A DNA stretch of 64,000 bases, taken from assembly GCA_030789695.1 (NCBI GenBank), contig CM061142.1, positions 49,231,987 to 49,295,986 of the forward strand, read 5' to 3'. The notes under the pieces were generated by a model. The model did not search any database. It saw only the letters and a program-made list of their open reading frames with translations, and was not told where the DNA came from. The stretch comes from Scilla litardierei. Lineage: Eukaryota; Streptophyta; Magnoliopsida; Asparagales; Asparagaceae. How positions within the stretch are numbered: the first letter of the stretch is position 1; every line of letters starts with the position of its first letter. Below are positions 52,227 to 61,686 of this stretch, piece after piece. A program made the position numbers and the translations under genes.

Positions 52227-52708
52227 TCATACCTCATCCAAATTGTTGGGATAGTGCCTCCTATGTATAGATAAGCAATTGAAGCTCCTCTTCAAGGGTT
52301 GTAAGGGTACGTCTATGCTTTGCTCTCCTTGATCAAGACATACTTCTGTGGCAACGCAATACGGTGCTAATGGCTCACTCCCTGGAGTTCCATTTAATGG
52401 TTGTTTAATTTCCTCTATGGACTCCAAGTACTCCCAAGCATCTTCAGGCATCTTGTCAAGGAAAGTTCCATCGCCATGAAATCCTGCATCTCCTCCTGCA
52501 ATCCTATGTAGTAGAACTGGAATAGATGGGCCACCATGAATCCATAGTGTGGACAACGAACCAATAAATCTGCAAATCTTCTCCAGATCTGGTAGAATGA
52601 TTGACCACCTTTTTGAACAAAGCTGGCAATTTTTAGCTTCAATGACATGTCTCTGTGCAAAGAAGAAGAATGTGCATCGTACAAGAAATTTGTGCAGTTA
52701 AAGTCCAT
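52227..52708 (-). pseudogene. Athila-type gag fragment
   Basis: The frame 52708-52415 has LKLKIASFVQKGGQSFYQIW, RRFADLLVRCPHYGFM and FQFYYIGLQEEMQDFM, corresponding to the Athila Gag FxQxxxESFYxAWERFxDLLxxCPHHG core. A frameshift moves the rest to 52556-52227. Only about 160 codons survive. Confidence 0.7.
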
Positions 52709-52862
52709 GTTTTTTTTGAATTTTCAAAAGAAAATGAAAATAAGAATAAGCAAATGACTCAATAAATGAAAAATAAGACCATGAAAGACTCTAACACTAA
52801 AGAGAGAGAGACAAATCTAACCAAAATTTCCAAAATCAATCAAAAATGTGAATTGTAGAAAC

Positions 52863-52890
52863 TGTTATCCTGACAACAGTGCCAAGAACT
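52863..52890 (-). other. Primer-binding site of Athila remnant 3
   Basis: In minus sense AGTTCTTGGCACTGTTGTCA, a decayed Athila primer site, adjoining the LTR that starts TGCTTGTCTC at 52891. Confidence 0.6.
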
Positions 52891-53369
52891 TGCTTGTCTC
52901 AAATTAATGCAACTCCCAAGTGCAGAAGGTCAAAAGGTAATAAAATCTGGTGATTCCAGAGTCGAATCCACAGGGACAACTCATTCTACAATCTCGCAAA
53001 TCAATCGATTAAGGAATTATAATGGTGAGAAAAGTACAGTCTCAACTCCAAATTAGTGGGTTGGATGGCAAAATTAAGATTTTGGATCTAGGATTCACTA
53101 AATTTGGATGGCCAATAGCGAAGAGAGAGGGGGTGATTTGCATGTGTTATGGGGTCATCTAGGGTTAATGATAGTCATGATTCCAATGCCCTTAAGTATA
53201 ATGCAGTGGTGGATCCCTTTTAGGACATGCACCACCAGAAGATACCCTAATGGGTTATAAGATCATAGTATGACTCAATTGTGGATCCCTATCGGGCATG
53301 CAAAATTAGATGATAAAGCAATTAAATCAGTAATGGGTTACATCTTAAGTGACCTAACATGTCATCAAT
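52891..53369 (-). repeat. Athila remnant 3, 5' LTR up to the assembly gap
   Basis: TGCTTGTCTCAAATTAATGC... followed by CTCGCAAATCAATCG and GTGGATCCCTTTTAGGACATGC repeated as GTGGATCCCTATCGGGCATGC (53211 and 53281). The latter may be another leader repeat. The LTR runs into the N stretch. Confidence 0.6.
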
Positions 53370-53869
53370 NNNNNNNNNNNNNNNNNNNNNNNNNNNNNNN
53401 NNNNNNNNNNNNNNNNNNNNNNNNNNNNNNNNNNNNNNNNNNNNNNNNNNNNNNNNNNNNNNNNNNNNNNNNNNNNNNNNNNNNNNNNNNNNNNNNNNNN
53501 NNNNNNNNNNNNNNNNNNNNNNNNNNNNNNNNNNNNNNNNNNNNNNNNNNNNNNNNNNNNNNNNNNNNNNNNNNNNNNNNNNNNNNNNNNNNNNNNNNNN
53601 NNNNNNNNNNNNNNNNNNNNNNNNNNNNNNNNNNNNNNNNNNNNNNNNNNNNNNNNNNNNNNNNNNNNNNNNNNNNNNNNNNNNNNNNNNNNNNNNNNNN
53701 NNNNNNNNNNNNNNNNNNNNNNNNNNNNNNNNNNNNNNNNNNNNNNNNNNNNNNNNNNNNNNNNNNNNNNNNNNNNNNNNNNNNNNNNNNNNNNNNNNNN
53801 NNNNNNNNNNNNNNNNNNNNNNNNNNNNNNNNNNNNNNNNNNNNNNNNNNNNNNNNNNNNNNNNNNNNN
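53370..53869. other. Assembly gap, 500 Ns
   Basis: Exactly 500 unknown bases, which suggests a placeholder of arbitrary length. The true sequence probably includes the end of the Athila LTR and the start of the Gypsy LTR on the right. ORFs reported across it have no meaning. Confidence 0.99.
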
Positions 53870-53959
53870 TCTATTGGCTTATATCCCCTAATATAAATTT
53901 TATTATAATATTCATCCAAATTTTTGTTGACCCAGCCATTTTTGCCTTGGCCGCACACC

Positions 53960-54009
<50 letters not shown>

Positions 54010-56325
54010 GTGTGTGACTGTTCTTATATTTGATTATAACAAATCTTTTAAAAACTAATCTAATTCATTAACCCTAGCCAACCCTAGACCTAGTCCTAGC
54101 CCTATATCCCACGTTCAGCAGCCATACTCTATAAAAAGTAACCCTAGGTTATTTTTTCTCCAAGCAATCACGTTTCAGCCCCTCTACCCTATAAAATAGC
54201 CCTAGGTTAACTATTTTCCCGAAGCATCCGCGACACACAGTGCCACCGTTCGTTTCTTCTTCCCCGCACGCTAACAACTCCCGTTCTCCGGCCTAACCCA
54301 TCGCCGGCGACCCTCTCCCCGCTCCCCGAACTTCCTCCTCCCTCTGTGCCGACGTGATCCCTCTCCAGGCGTCGCAAAAAGCCCCCCAGGCCGCCGTTAT
54401 TCGCAGCAGCAGCAAACAACAGCAGCAGTCGCCGCTGCACCGCCGTTCAGGCGTCTCCATCGCTGCAGTCACCCCCTCCGATGTGCCACTATCCCCTCGA
54501 CCTCTACGTGGCCGTGACAGCCCCCGCTGGCCACCGTTGCTCTGAAACAGCGAGCCCTCGCTGTTTTGCGTTTCTAACGATGTTTCGATACATCGTTTTG
54601 CCTTCTCGTCACCCCCTCGCTATTGGGTTCTTCCGACAGCCCCTACCTCTCCTAGAGGTGTTCCTGACATCACGATCAGCCCCTACGATGCTCAACGTCG
54701 TAGTCGTCGTGTATGCCAACCCCGTCGTCGCCGTTCATTGTTACGGCTTCCCATGAGCCGTAGATATTCTATCGTTCACTTTGCTCGCTGATTTGGGCGC
54801 TATACGCTGATCTAGTTGCTGTTCAAGGATTAGCGATCATGGAATCTAATTTTGAAATCTGGATTAGGAGCGCTTTCTTTATTCCAACCCCTGGCGTCGC
54901 TACCCGACGCCAGTGTAGCTCTCGCGGCGTGTAAGGGTAATTTTCTGATCACTTAGGACCCCCAACGAATGCATGCTAATCAAGATTAAAATCGGTATTT
55001 TAATTGCTTAGTAAATCACTAATGAAGATAATCTAAACTGGGACTGTAGGTTAGTGAATCCGAGCACATAGGTAGATTGGACTGATTGAACGGTGATTGC
55101 AGAACAGCTGATTGCAGGCAAGTGAAACTTGCCAACTTGTCTTTAGGCCATGTTTTTAGGCTATCACTTGTTTTTAGCTTAAAAGAGACTAGGCGATGAA
55201 ATGATAGTCGCCTAGACGCAACTTTAAGATCTAGCTTGACAACGAAGCTGGATCTGACACCTTGCCATGTCATTCATCCATTTGCCTGTCACGTTTAAAT
55301 TTCCATATCTGTATGCATTTTATTTGTACTCTGTGATGCCTGTCATGTTTAAATTCCTCATCTGTACGCACATTATTTGTACTCTTACCATGCCATGCAT
55401 CCTAATGTCATTCTATGCTTGAATGTTGCATTCGTAGCACACGCTACTTGTACTTGCTTGTTGAGGCTAGGCACCTGCGTTGCAGGCACAACCCTATGCC
55501 AAATACACTTTCTGGCTCGTGAACCAGAAGTGGGCCACATGTGTTGGTCAAAAGCCAATGCCCGATTACATGTGGAGGGGTAGGGTTAAGCGATCACTTG
55601 AGCTTAGGAGTTGGCCCGTACAGCCACTCCAGCTAAAAGGCGTAAACTCTGTGCACGACGTGTTTACTTGACTTGTAAATCCATGTGAATGTTTTAGTAG
55701 CTTTGCTACCATTGCCATGTCATACTTGTTGCACTTTATTACTTGTTGCATTCATACCTTAAACTGCCATGTCATCGCATATTTTAGAACTGCTAAGTTG
55801 TTTCCTTTCTTTTTAGTTTCCTTGCATAAGTCTCTTGTAGACTTGCTGACATGCGTCCTCGTCTCTTTTGGGTGTCGCATGTTAGTTGCTGAGCGAGAGC
55901 CTGTTGTTGAGGACGAGGTGTTTATTGACGTTGAGCCTGGGTCCACTGTTGACGTGGAGTACGAGGACACCGGCGACCAGTCGTAGAGATTTATTTCAGT
56001 GTTGCTTTCAGTTTAGTTCTTGTTAGGTTATCGGTGCGTTGCGCCTTTCCTTTTCTGTACGTTCGTTTATTTCTGTTGGCCATGCTTGGGCCTTTTTAGA
56101 CTCTTTTAAGCCTGGTGGCTTTTCTGTGATGTTGAACTTTATTTGTGGACATTCTGAGATTTGAATATTATTATCTCTCTTTTATTATTATTTTTGTTCT
56201 GTATCGCAATTGCAAGGACCTCTACTTGGTTATACCAGACACTTTACAGACTGGTGCCTCACAGCTTCAAGTCTGAGCGGATTTTTCACGCCTCGCCTTC
56301 CGTTTATGGGAAGCGGGTCGTGACA
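53870..56325 (+). repeat. Gypsy LTR (family ending GCGTGACA), left end in gap
   Basis: Ends GGGAAGCGGGTCGTGACA at 56325, next to Copia B. From about 55120 onwards it matches the solo LTR at 58304-60543 block by block (GGCAAGTGAAACTTGC, GAGACTAGNCGNTGAAA, GCTTGACAACGAAGC, TTTCCTTGCA, CTCTTTTGGGTGTC). A plausible TATA box (CTATAAAATAG, 54189-54199) puts it on the plus strand. The GC-rich 54240-54760 part opens short Pro/Arg/Ser-rich ORFs that I do not accept as genes. The ending resembles chromovirus (Tekay/Del) LTRs, an inference from the terminus only. Confidence 0.65.
53961..54008. repeat. (GA)n microsatellite
   Basis: About 48 bp of GA repeats followed by a short GTGTGTGTG run. Confidence 0.97.
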
Positions 56326-56644
56326 CTGATCCTCAATAGAAAAGAGGCAAAACACTAGGCTCTAAGGACAGACACTCCTGGAGACCTTAAGGCAATACTA
56401 TCACAGGACAATGAGCTCATGTCCACACCCTCATCCTTCCCGGAATCCACTGCAGAGGAACTGCCGGTAAAAACTGAAATTGAAAGTAAATGTTGTACGT
56501 ACTGGGGAGGTGTTGGACAGATAGAACATAAATTGTCGACAATGTATTCACGTATCAATTGCCATATACATCGCAAAAGCGATGATGTTTATAAATTCTC
56601 GTTCCATACTCCGTTGCTAAGAAGCAAACGTAGAGATTGGCCAA

Positions 56645-57860
56645 ATGTGGAACGAGGCAATAAAAGATGAGCTGGACTCACTTATGAAACGTGAAATGTT
56701 CGGACCTGAAGTCCAGACACCAAAAGATGTCAAACCTGTGGATAAAATAAAGTATTGCACACATAAGAAAAATAAATACAAAATCGTATGCTACACGGTA
56801 CAACTTATCACCCAAGGAAAATTTCACTGAAACTAGAGATTGAACAAATTAAAATGAGCATGACTCATAAATGATGCATCAGTCTCCCTAAGTTATCAAA
56901 TGCGAATACCTTACGATTTTGCAAAGGAAATTTTAGATATGCTGTTATTGGATGTTGTGATGGCATATGCTTATGGATATCTTGGTAAAGATAAATTCCA
57001 CATTTCCTTAAATGCCTGAATAGACTTCAGGACGTCTATTCTATAAAAGAAAAACAATAAGAATAATAATAAATGTACAACCAAGAGAATCACTTGACAA
57101 AGCAATGATTCCTACTGAGGGTTGTCTTTGCATCTGAGCAAAGAACAGGATTTGAGATCATAGTTGTAAACAACTAAAATCTCATCGGATCTCCTGAAGA
57201 GAAAACCGAAACATCTGTTCAAGCCTGACTTTTAAACTTGAAATAAAAAGACCTAGGAAAATATAAAGTCACGGCTCATAGAATCCTGTTACATATGCCC
57301 AGAAGTGCGTTGGAGAAATGAAAAGGACCATTGTCATCCAAAGTGCACATATGGCAGTACACTCTATGGATGTATAAAAAGACCCCTTCCAATCGCTGGA
57401 AGAGGGGGAGGATATAACCGGTCCTAAAGTCCTTTATCTAAGTGCAATCAGGCACTCCTGGCTAACTGCACGCGTCCCGATATAGCAGTTGCAATAAACT
57501 CATTAGCCACAGAGAGTTGGCACCTAAATGGGCCATTAGACCGGAGTTAAGCCTTATGCGCTTCCTTCAAGGGTCAAAAGATTTGGATTTACATTATAAA
57601 ATATCATCCTCCAAGTTTGTGCAATGCAGGTTACTGGTCTGATCCCTATACTAAGAAATCAAAGACAAGGTACCCACAGTAGGATGGCCATCTACTGCAG
57701 ATCTGCAAAGCAACTTATGAAGGCAACATCATCCTATCATTCCGAGATCCTCACCACACCAATGTTGTATTTGAGGGCGCCTATTGGTACATCACGTCCC
57801 AGTGACGATTGGGATAGATGCTGGTATTGTGGAGCTGACCACGTAATCTGAAGACCACAT
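56645..57860 (+). pseudogene. Copia B reverse transcriptase/RNase H, heavily decayed
   Basis: Fragments in all frames follow A's RT: MWNEAIKDELDSLMKREMFG, VKPVDKI, then IVCYTVQLITQGKF, then about 57170-57540 blocks equal to LNLIGSPEE and LLANCTRPDIA. The last 200 bp (MAIYCRSAKQLMKATSSYHS, EDHIRGDDT) resemble the RNase H end of Copia pol. Many indels; no frame exceeds 75 codons. Confidence 0.7.
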
Positions 57861-58673
57861 CAGAGGCGACGATACTTAGCACACATCTCCAGAGTTTTCG
57901 GATTCAACAGCTGTTTAATTGTGATAACTTTGTAACATGTGTATATGTTTCGGAATGTTGTAAATAGGAGTGATGAGATAAGTTTAAGAGATCTGAAAGA
58001 CTAAGAGCTTTTACAGATCAGGGGGAGTTGAGGGAATTTGTACTCTTTTCCCTTAGCTATGGTTTTTCCCACTGGGTTTTCCATAGCCAAAGGTTTTAAC
58101 GAGGAAAATCACATCAACTCTGGATCCTGAAGTATCCACCCCTCGGTGACGCTCAGAATCCAGAAGTATTCATGAGCAGAGTCACTTGTACAAATCAGGG
58201 GGGGTTAAAGCGCGTTTGAACTCTTTTTCCTTAACTATGGTTTCTCCTACAGGGTTTTCCATAGCTAAAGGTTTTAACTAGGCAAACATCACCAACTCAG
58301 GATGTAACGACTGGTTTTTGTATGATTGGATTATCAGTGTGTTTTGCTTGTGATGGTGGGTTCTCTCCTTGTGTAGGGTTTGATTGTGAATACGGATTAG
58401 TTACCATTCTAATGTTGTTTTTCCTTGACAGTGATCCATTCCCATAGATAACAATTTGTGTGATGTGCCTTCGTTGATCGTTCTCCTCGGTGCCAGGCAA
58501 GTGAAACTTGCATCCCTTGATTTAGGCCATGTCTTAGGCCATTTACCTTGCTTTAGCGTAAAAGAGACTAGACGGTGAAAGGATAGCCGTTTAGACGCCA
58601 TTGACCTAGCTTGACAACGAAGCTTGGTCCATCACCTTCATCATACTTGTATGTCACGTTTACTTTCCCTTAA

Positions 58674-58935
58674 CGGTACGCGTATTAACTGTTCATGTCA
58701 TCCATGCATCCTTAACTGCTATTGCGTTTTAACTGCCATGTTTAATTTAAATAAACGGTACGCGAATATCTGTTCATGTCATTGCATTTTACCTGTCATG
58801 TCTAATTTTAAATAAACGGTACGCGAATATCTGTTCATGTCATTGCATTTTGCCTGTCACGTTTAATTTCTATTAACGGTACGCGAATATCTGCTCATGT
58901 CATTGCATACTTGAATACTCATCGTGATTGCGTAG
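58674..58935. repeat. About 60-bp tandem repeat, four units
   Basis: Units start at CGGTACGCG at 58674, 58756, 58817 and 58877; the last two periods are 61 and 60 bp. Each reads CGGTACGCGAATATCTGTTC followed by ATGTCATTGCATTTT and a T/A-rich tail. Confidence 0.85.
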
Positions 58936-59034
58936 CATCGCTACATACTAGTGCTACTTGTTCCGGCTAGGTGCACCCCTACGCCATACTTGTTAAATAC
59001 ACTTTCTGGATCGTGTTCTAGAAGACGAGCTCAA

Positions 59035-59250
59035 CACAGCCTGCGGGCAATAGGGCACTCGTTGAGTGATCCCTTGTACTTGATGCGTGAACACAGCCTG
59101 CGGGCAATAGGGCACTCGTTGAGTGATCCCTTGTACTTGATGCGTGAACACAGCCTGCGGGCAATAGGGCACTCGTTGAGTGATCCCTTGTACTTGAATA
59201 CAGCCTGCGGGCAATAGGGCATCCATGTGTGGGTGATCCCTTGTACTTGT
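59035..59250. repeat. 57-bp tandem repeat, nearly four units
   Basis: CACAGCCTGCGGGCAATAGG units begin at 59035, 59092, 59149 and, with a 7-bp deletion before it, about 59199. The first three are almost identical, so the duplication is recent relative to the LTR. Confidence 0.92.
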
Positions 59251-59820
59251 TACTTGACTATACTTGTCACACTTACCACTTGTACTTGTCCGTGTTTTAC
59301 TTGTAAAACTTGTTATCCATGACATACTTGTTACTTGCTACTTGTACTTTACTTGTCACTTCCATACTATACTTGACATGCCATGCATCATACTATAACT
59401 GCTAGGTTGATAGTTTACCTTTCTTTCAGTTTCCTTGCACAAGTCTTTCCAGACTTGCTGATATATGCCCCTCTCTCTTTTGGGTGTCACATGTTAGACC
59501 CAGAGCCAGAGCTTTGTTGCAGGGGATATGGTGTTGCTGATGCGGATGTTTGCTGTGGCGGTGAGTGGACACCAGGGGCCTGTCTTGAAGACCACTCGTG
59601 TTCACTTCTTTGTTTAGGTTTGCTGTTAGTTGTTGGTGCGTGGCACCTTTGTATGTATGCTATACCTTGTTGGCCATGTTTGGGCCTTAGACTCTTTTCC
59701 TTTTAGCCTGGTGGCTTTTCTGTGATATTGTAATTTAATTAATGGATAATCTGAGATTGAACATTTTATCTGTCTCTCCTTCTTGTTATTATTGTTGTTC
59801 CGTATTGCATTGCAAGGACA

Positions 59821-60427
59821 TGTAGGATCCTGTCCAAAACAGAGTTAGGATCGATAATATGAAGTTTAGACTTACGCTTGCGTATGCGGCACGGTAGTCT
59901 ACGAACTTCGCCTTCGGATTCGCCACGACGGATCGAGTCTTCTCACGAACGGAGTAAGGCTACTAATCCACAATCTAAATCTCTACTTTAGATTAAGAAC
60001 TTGGATGAGAGGGAGAGAAAGGATTTCTGCAGAGCTTCACTAGGATGAAGATGCATGCATGAATTTCATGCAAAAGGTGTAAGAAATGGCTTACCCTTGG
60101 GTCTTATTTATAGCCCCCAAGGTAGTTATTTTAGGGTAAGTTGTTCCTTTGGAACAACTTAATTAAGGTGTATCATGATACATGGCACATTATAAGCTTA
60201 AGTTGTACCATATGCATGGTACAACATAAGCTTAAGATATTCCCCCTTTATTAGCCATATGTCGCATGCACTTATGCATATATAATGCGACTTTCCCACT
60301 CATCCAGAGATCCTCTCCGCAAGGGAACAGATTCCCTTTGTACACGACTTCGTGTACGCGACGTTCGAGGTCCGTATTCCCTCGTACATCCCCCACAAGG
60401 GTGTACAAACGTCTTCCATATCCAACA
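59821..60427 (-). mobile_element. Copia solo LTR nested in the Gypsy solo LTR
   Basis: TGTAGGATCC...ATATCCAACA, 607 bp, TSD GGACA (59816-59820 and 60428-60432). On the minus strand it starts TGTTGGATATGG and has a TATA box TATAAATA (60112-60105), so minus is the likely orientation. The Gypsy LTR at 53870-56325 lacks this insertion, which confirms the borders. Confidence 0.9.
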
Positions 60428-60643
60428 GGACATGCCATTTGTAGTTCTATTTGACGCTTATCGGACTTGCGGCTTTTTAGCTTCAAGTCTGAGCGGACCT
60501 TCTCACGTCTCGCCTCCTCATTTTTGGGAAGCGGGGCGTGACACAGGATCCTGAAGTATCCACCCCATGTGAGACTCCTATTACGCACAGAATCCCGAAG
60601 TATTCTTGAGCAGAGTCCACACCTATGGCTGGATAAGGGTGAG

Positions 60644-60788
60644 TGTTGTGAATGGAAATACCAGAGTCGGTTAGGATTGCGGGTATCCTAGAGGTACGCC
60701 CATATCTATGTATCCTTTCTTTCTACTCTCTTATCCTGCATATAAATAAAGGGCTGGGGGTTCCTCTCCCAGTAGTTGATTTATAACA
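60644..60788 (+). repeat. 3' LTR of Copia B (145 bp)
   Basis: TGTTGTGAAT...TTATAACA, the counterpart of 1266-1411, preceded by the purine tract GGATAAGGGTGAG. Confidence 0.88.
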
Positions 60789-61069
60789 GTATTGAGTTTT
60801 TTTATAAAAAAAATCGTACAGAACATGTAATTTCGAATATAAAAAAAATATAGTTTTAAAAATTTATAATGAGTTAAGTAAATTGATCCCTCGACGTCTA
60901 AAAATTGCAAGGAAAATACTGGGCGATCGTGCCTCCGAGAGGATCGTGAATACGGGGTCCAGCCACACGTCAAAGCTACGGAAATAAGGAATAAAAATAA
61001 AGTACCAAAATATGCACATGAAACAACAATATACGCTAGAACACGTACGGTCGGAAAGCGACCGTTACA
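60789..61069. other. Unassigned spacer
   Basis: AT-rich at first, then a mixed stretch with CCTCGACGTCTAAAAATTGC. No gene, RNA or repeat that I can name. Confidence 0.5.
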
Positions 61070-61686
61070 CCCCGAGAGGCCTATTCCTGTAGTCTATGCT
61101 ATTGATGATACGCCACCTGATCCTATTGCTGAGGATACTGTGGAGTGGCAGGTCCAAGTTAATAAAAGGCTCAAGAAGCGTCTTATTAGTATTCGTCCTC
61201 AACATAAACCTGAAGCAAGGAAATCTATAAATCCAAAGAGAATTCCTAGCCCCAAGAAAGCCTCTCCTCTGGTTGGCCCTAGGAGGAGTGAGCATGGTAT
61301 GAAGGGCTCCCACATGCTTTAATATGTCTATCTTTACCTGGAACGTCCGTGGGATGAAGAAAGCAGCGCAACGTTAGGATCTTCGGGGATTGCTTAGGCA
61401 TCATTCTCCTTCCTTGGTTGGGCTTTTGGAAACCAAGATTACTAAAGCAAGTTCTCAACGTGTTCTAGCTTGCTTTCCCAATGATGGGTCTACTATAACT
61501 AATTATGTGAGCTCAGATGGTGGCCGAATTTGGATATTATGGGACGTCAGGATCTGGTCTTGCATGCTTCTTTATTCCTTTGATCAGGTAATATATATCT
61601 CTGCTACTAATAAGGGTGGTTTCAAGTGCACAGTCTCTTTCGTTTATGGTGCAAATTTATTGGCCGATCGTTCCACCCTCTGGTCA
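61070..61686 (+). pseudogene. LINE (L1-type) ORF2 endonuclease fragment
   Basis: An upstream frame (61077-61322) ends in a Lys/Arg/Pro-rich tail (KRLKKRLISIRPQHKPEARK), as at the end of a plant LINE ORF1. ORF2 then begins at the ATG 61324: MSIFTWNVRGMKKAAQR, stop, DLRGLLRHHSPSLVGLLETK, SSDGGRIWILWDVRIW, VSFVYGANLLADRSTLW. These are the apurinic-type endonuclease blocks, with the catalytic Asn in WNVRG and Glu in LLETK present. One in-frame TAG occurs at codon 18. The fragment is cut at 61686 by an LTR; reverse transcriptase is not in the window. Confidence 0.85.

Larger units (their letters stand above)
58304..60543 (+). mobile_element. Gypsy solo LTR inside Copia B, itself interrupted
   Basis: TGTAACG...GCGTGACA with the 5-bp TSD CAGGA (58299-58303 and 60544-60548). 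There is no internal region and no second LTR, so recombination between two LTRs removed the rest. Related to 53870-56325 and, in reverse orientation, to 61687 onwards. It holds two internal tandem arrays and a nested Copia solo LTR. Confidence 0.9.
56326..60788 (+). mobile_element. Copia retrotransposon B, 3' half (same family as Copia A)
   Basis: Aligns with Copia A from the integrase-RT linker onwards (CCTCAATAGAAAAGAGGCA near 56331 equals the A sequence near 13277) and ends in a 145-bp LTR like A's. The left part is missing, cut by the Gypsy LTR. Nested inside is a solo LTR (58304-60543), itself interrupted. This copy has no CACTA element at the position where A has one (about 56787). It supplies the missing right end of the family: RNase H remnant, polypurine tract GGATAAGGGTGAG, and 3' LTR. 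Confidence 0.8.

Noticed and set aside
53270..54033. Three ORFs of about 200 codons spanning 53270-54033
   Set aside because: They are mostly the 500-N assembly gap translated as X; no real residues support them.
54060..54115. Degenerate telomere-like AACCCTAG words
   Set aside because: Only a few imperfect copies within an LTR; not a telomeric array.
59815..60434. Apparent 8-bp duplication AGGACATG, suggesting a hAT transposon at 59823-60426
   Set aside because: The TG...CA ends, the minus-strand TATA box and a clean 5-bp GGACA duplication fit a Copia solo LTR better; the extra bases of match are chance overlap with the TG start.
60232..60588. 118-codon minus-strand ORF
   Set aside because: It spans the border between a Copia solo LTR, the Gypsy LTR and Copia B, so it cannot be a natural gene.
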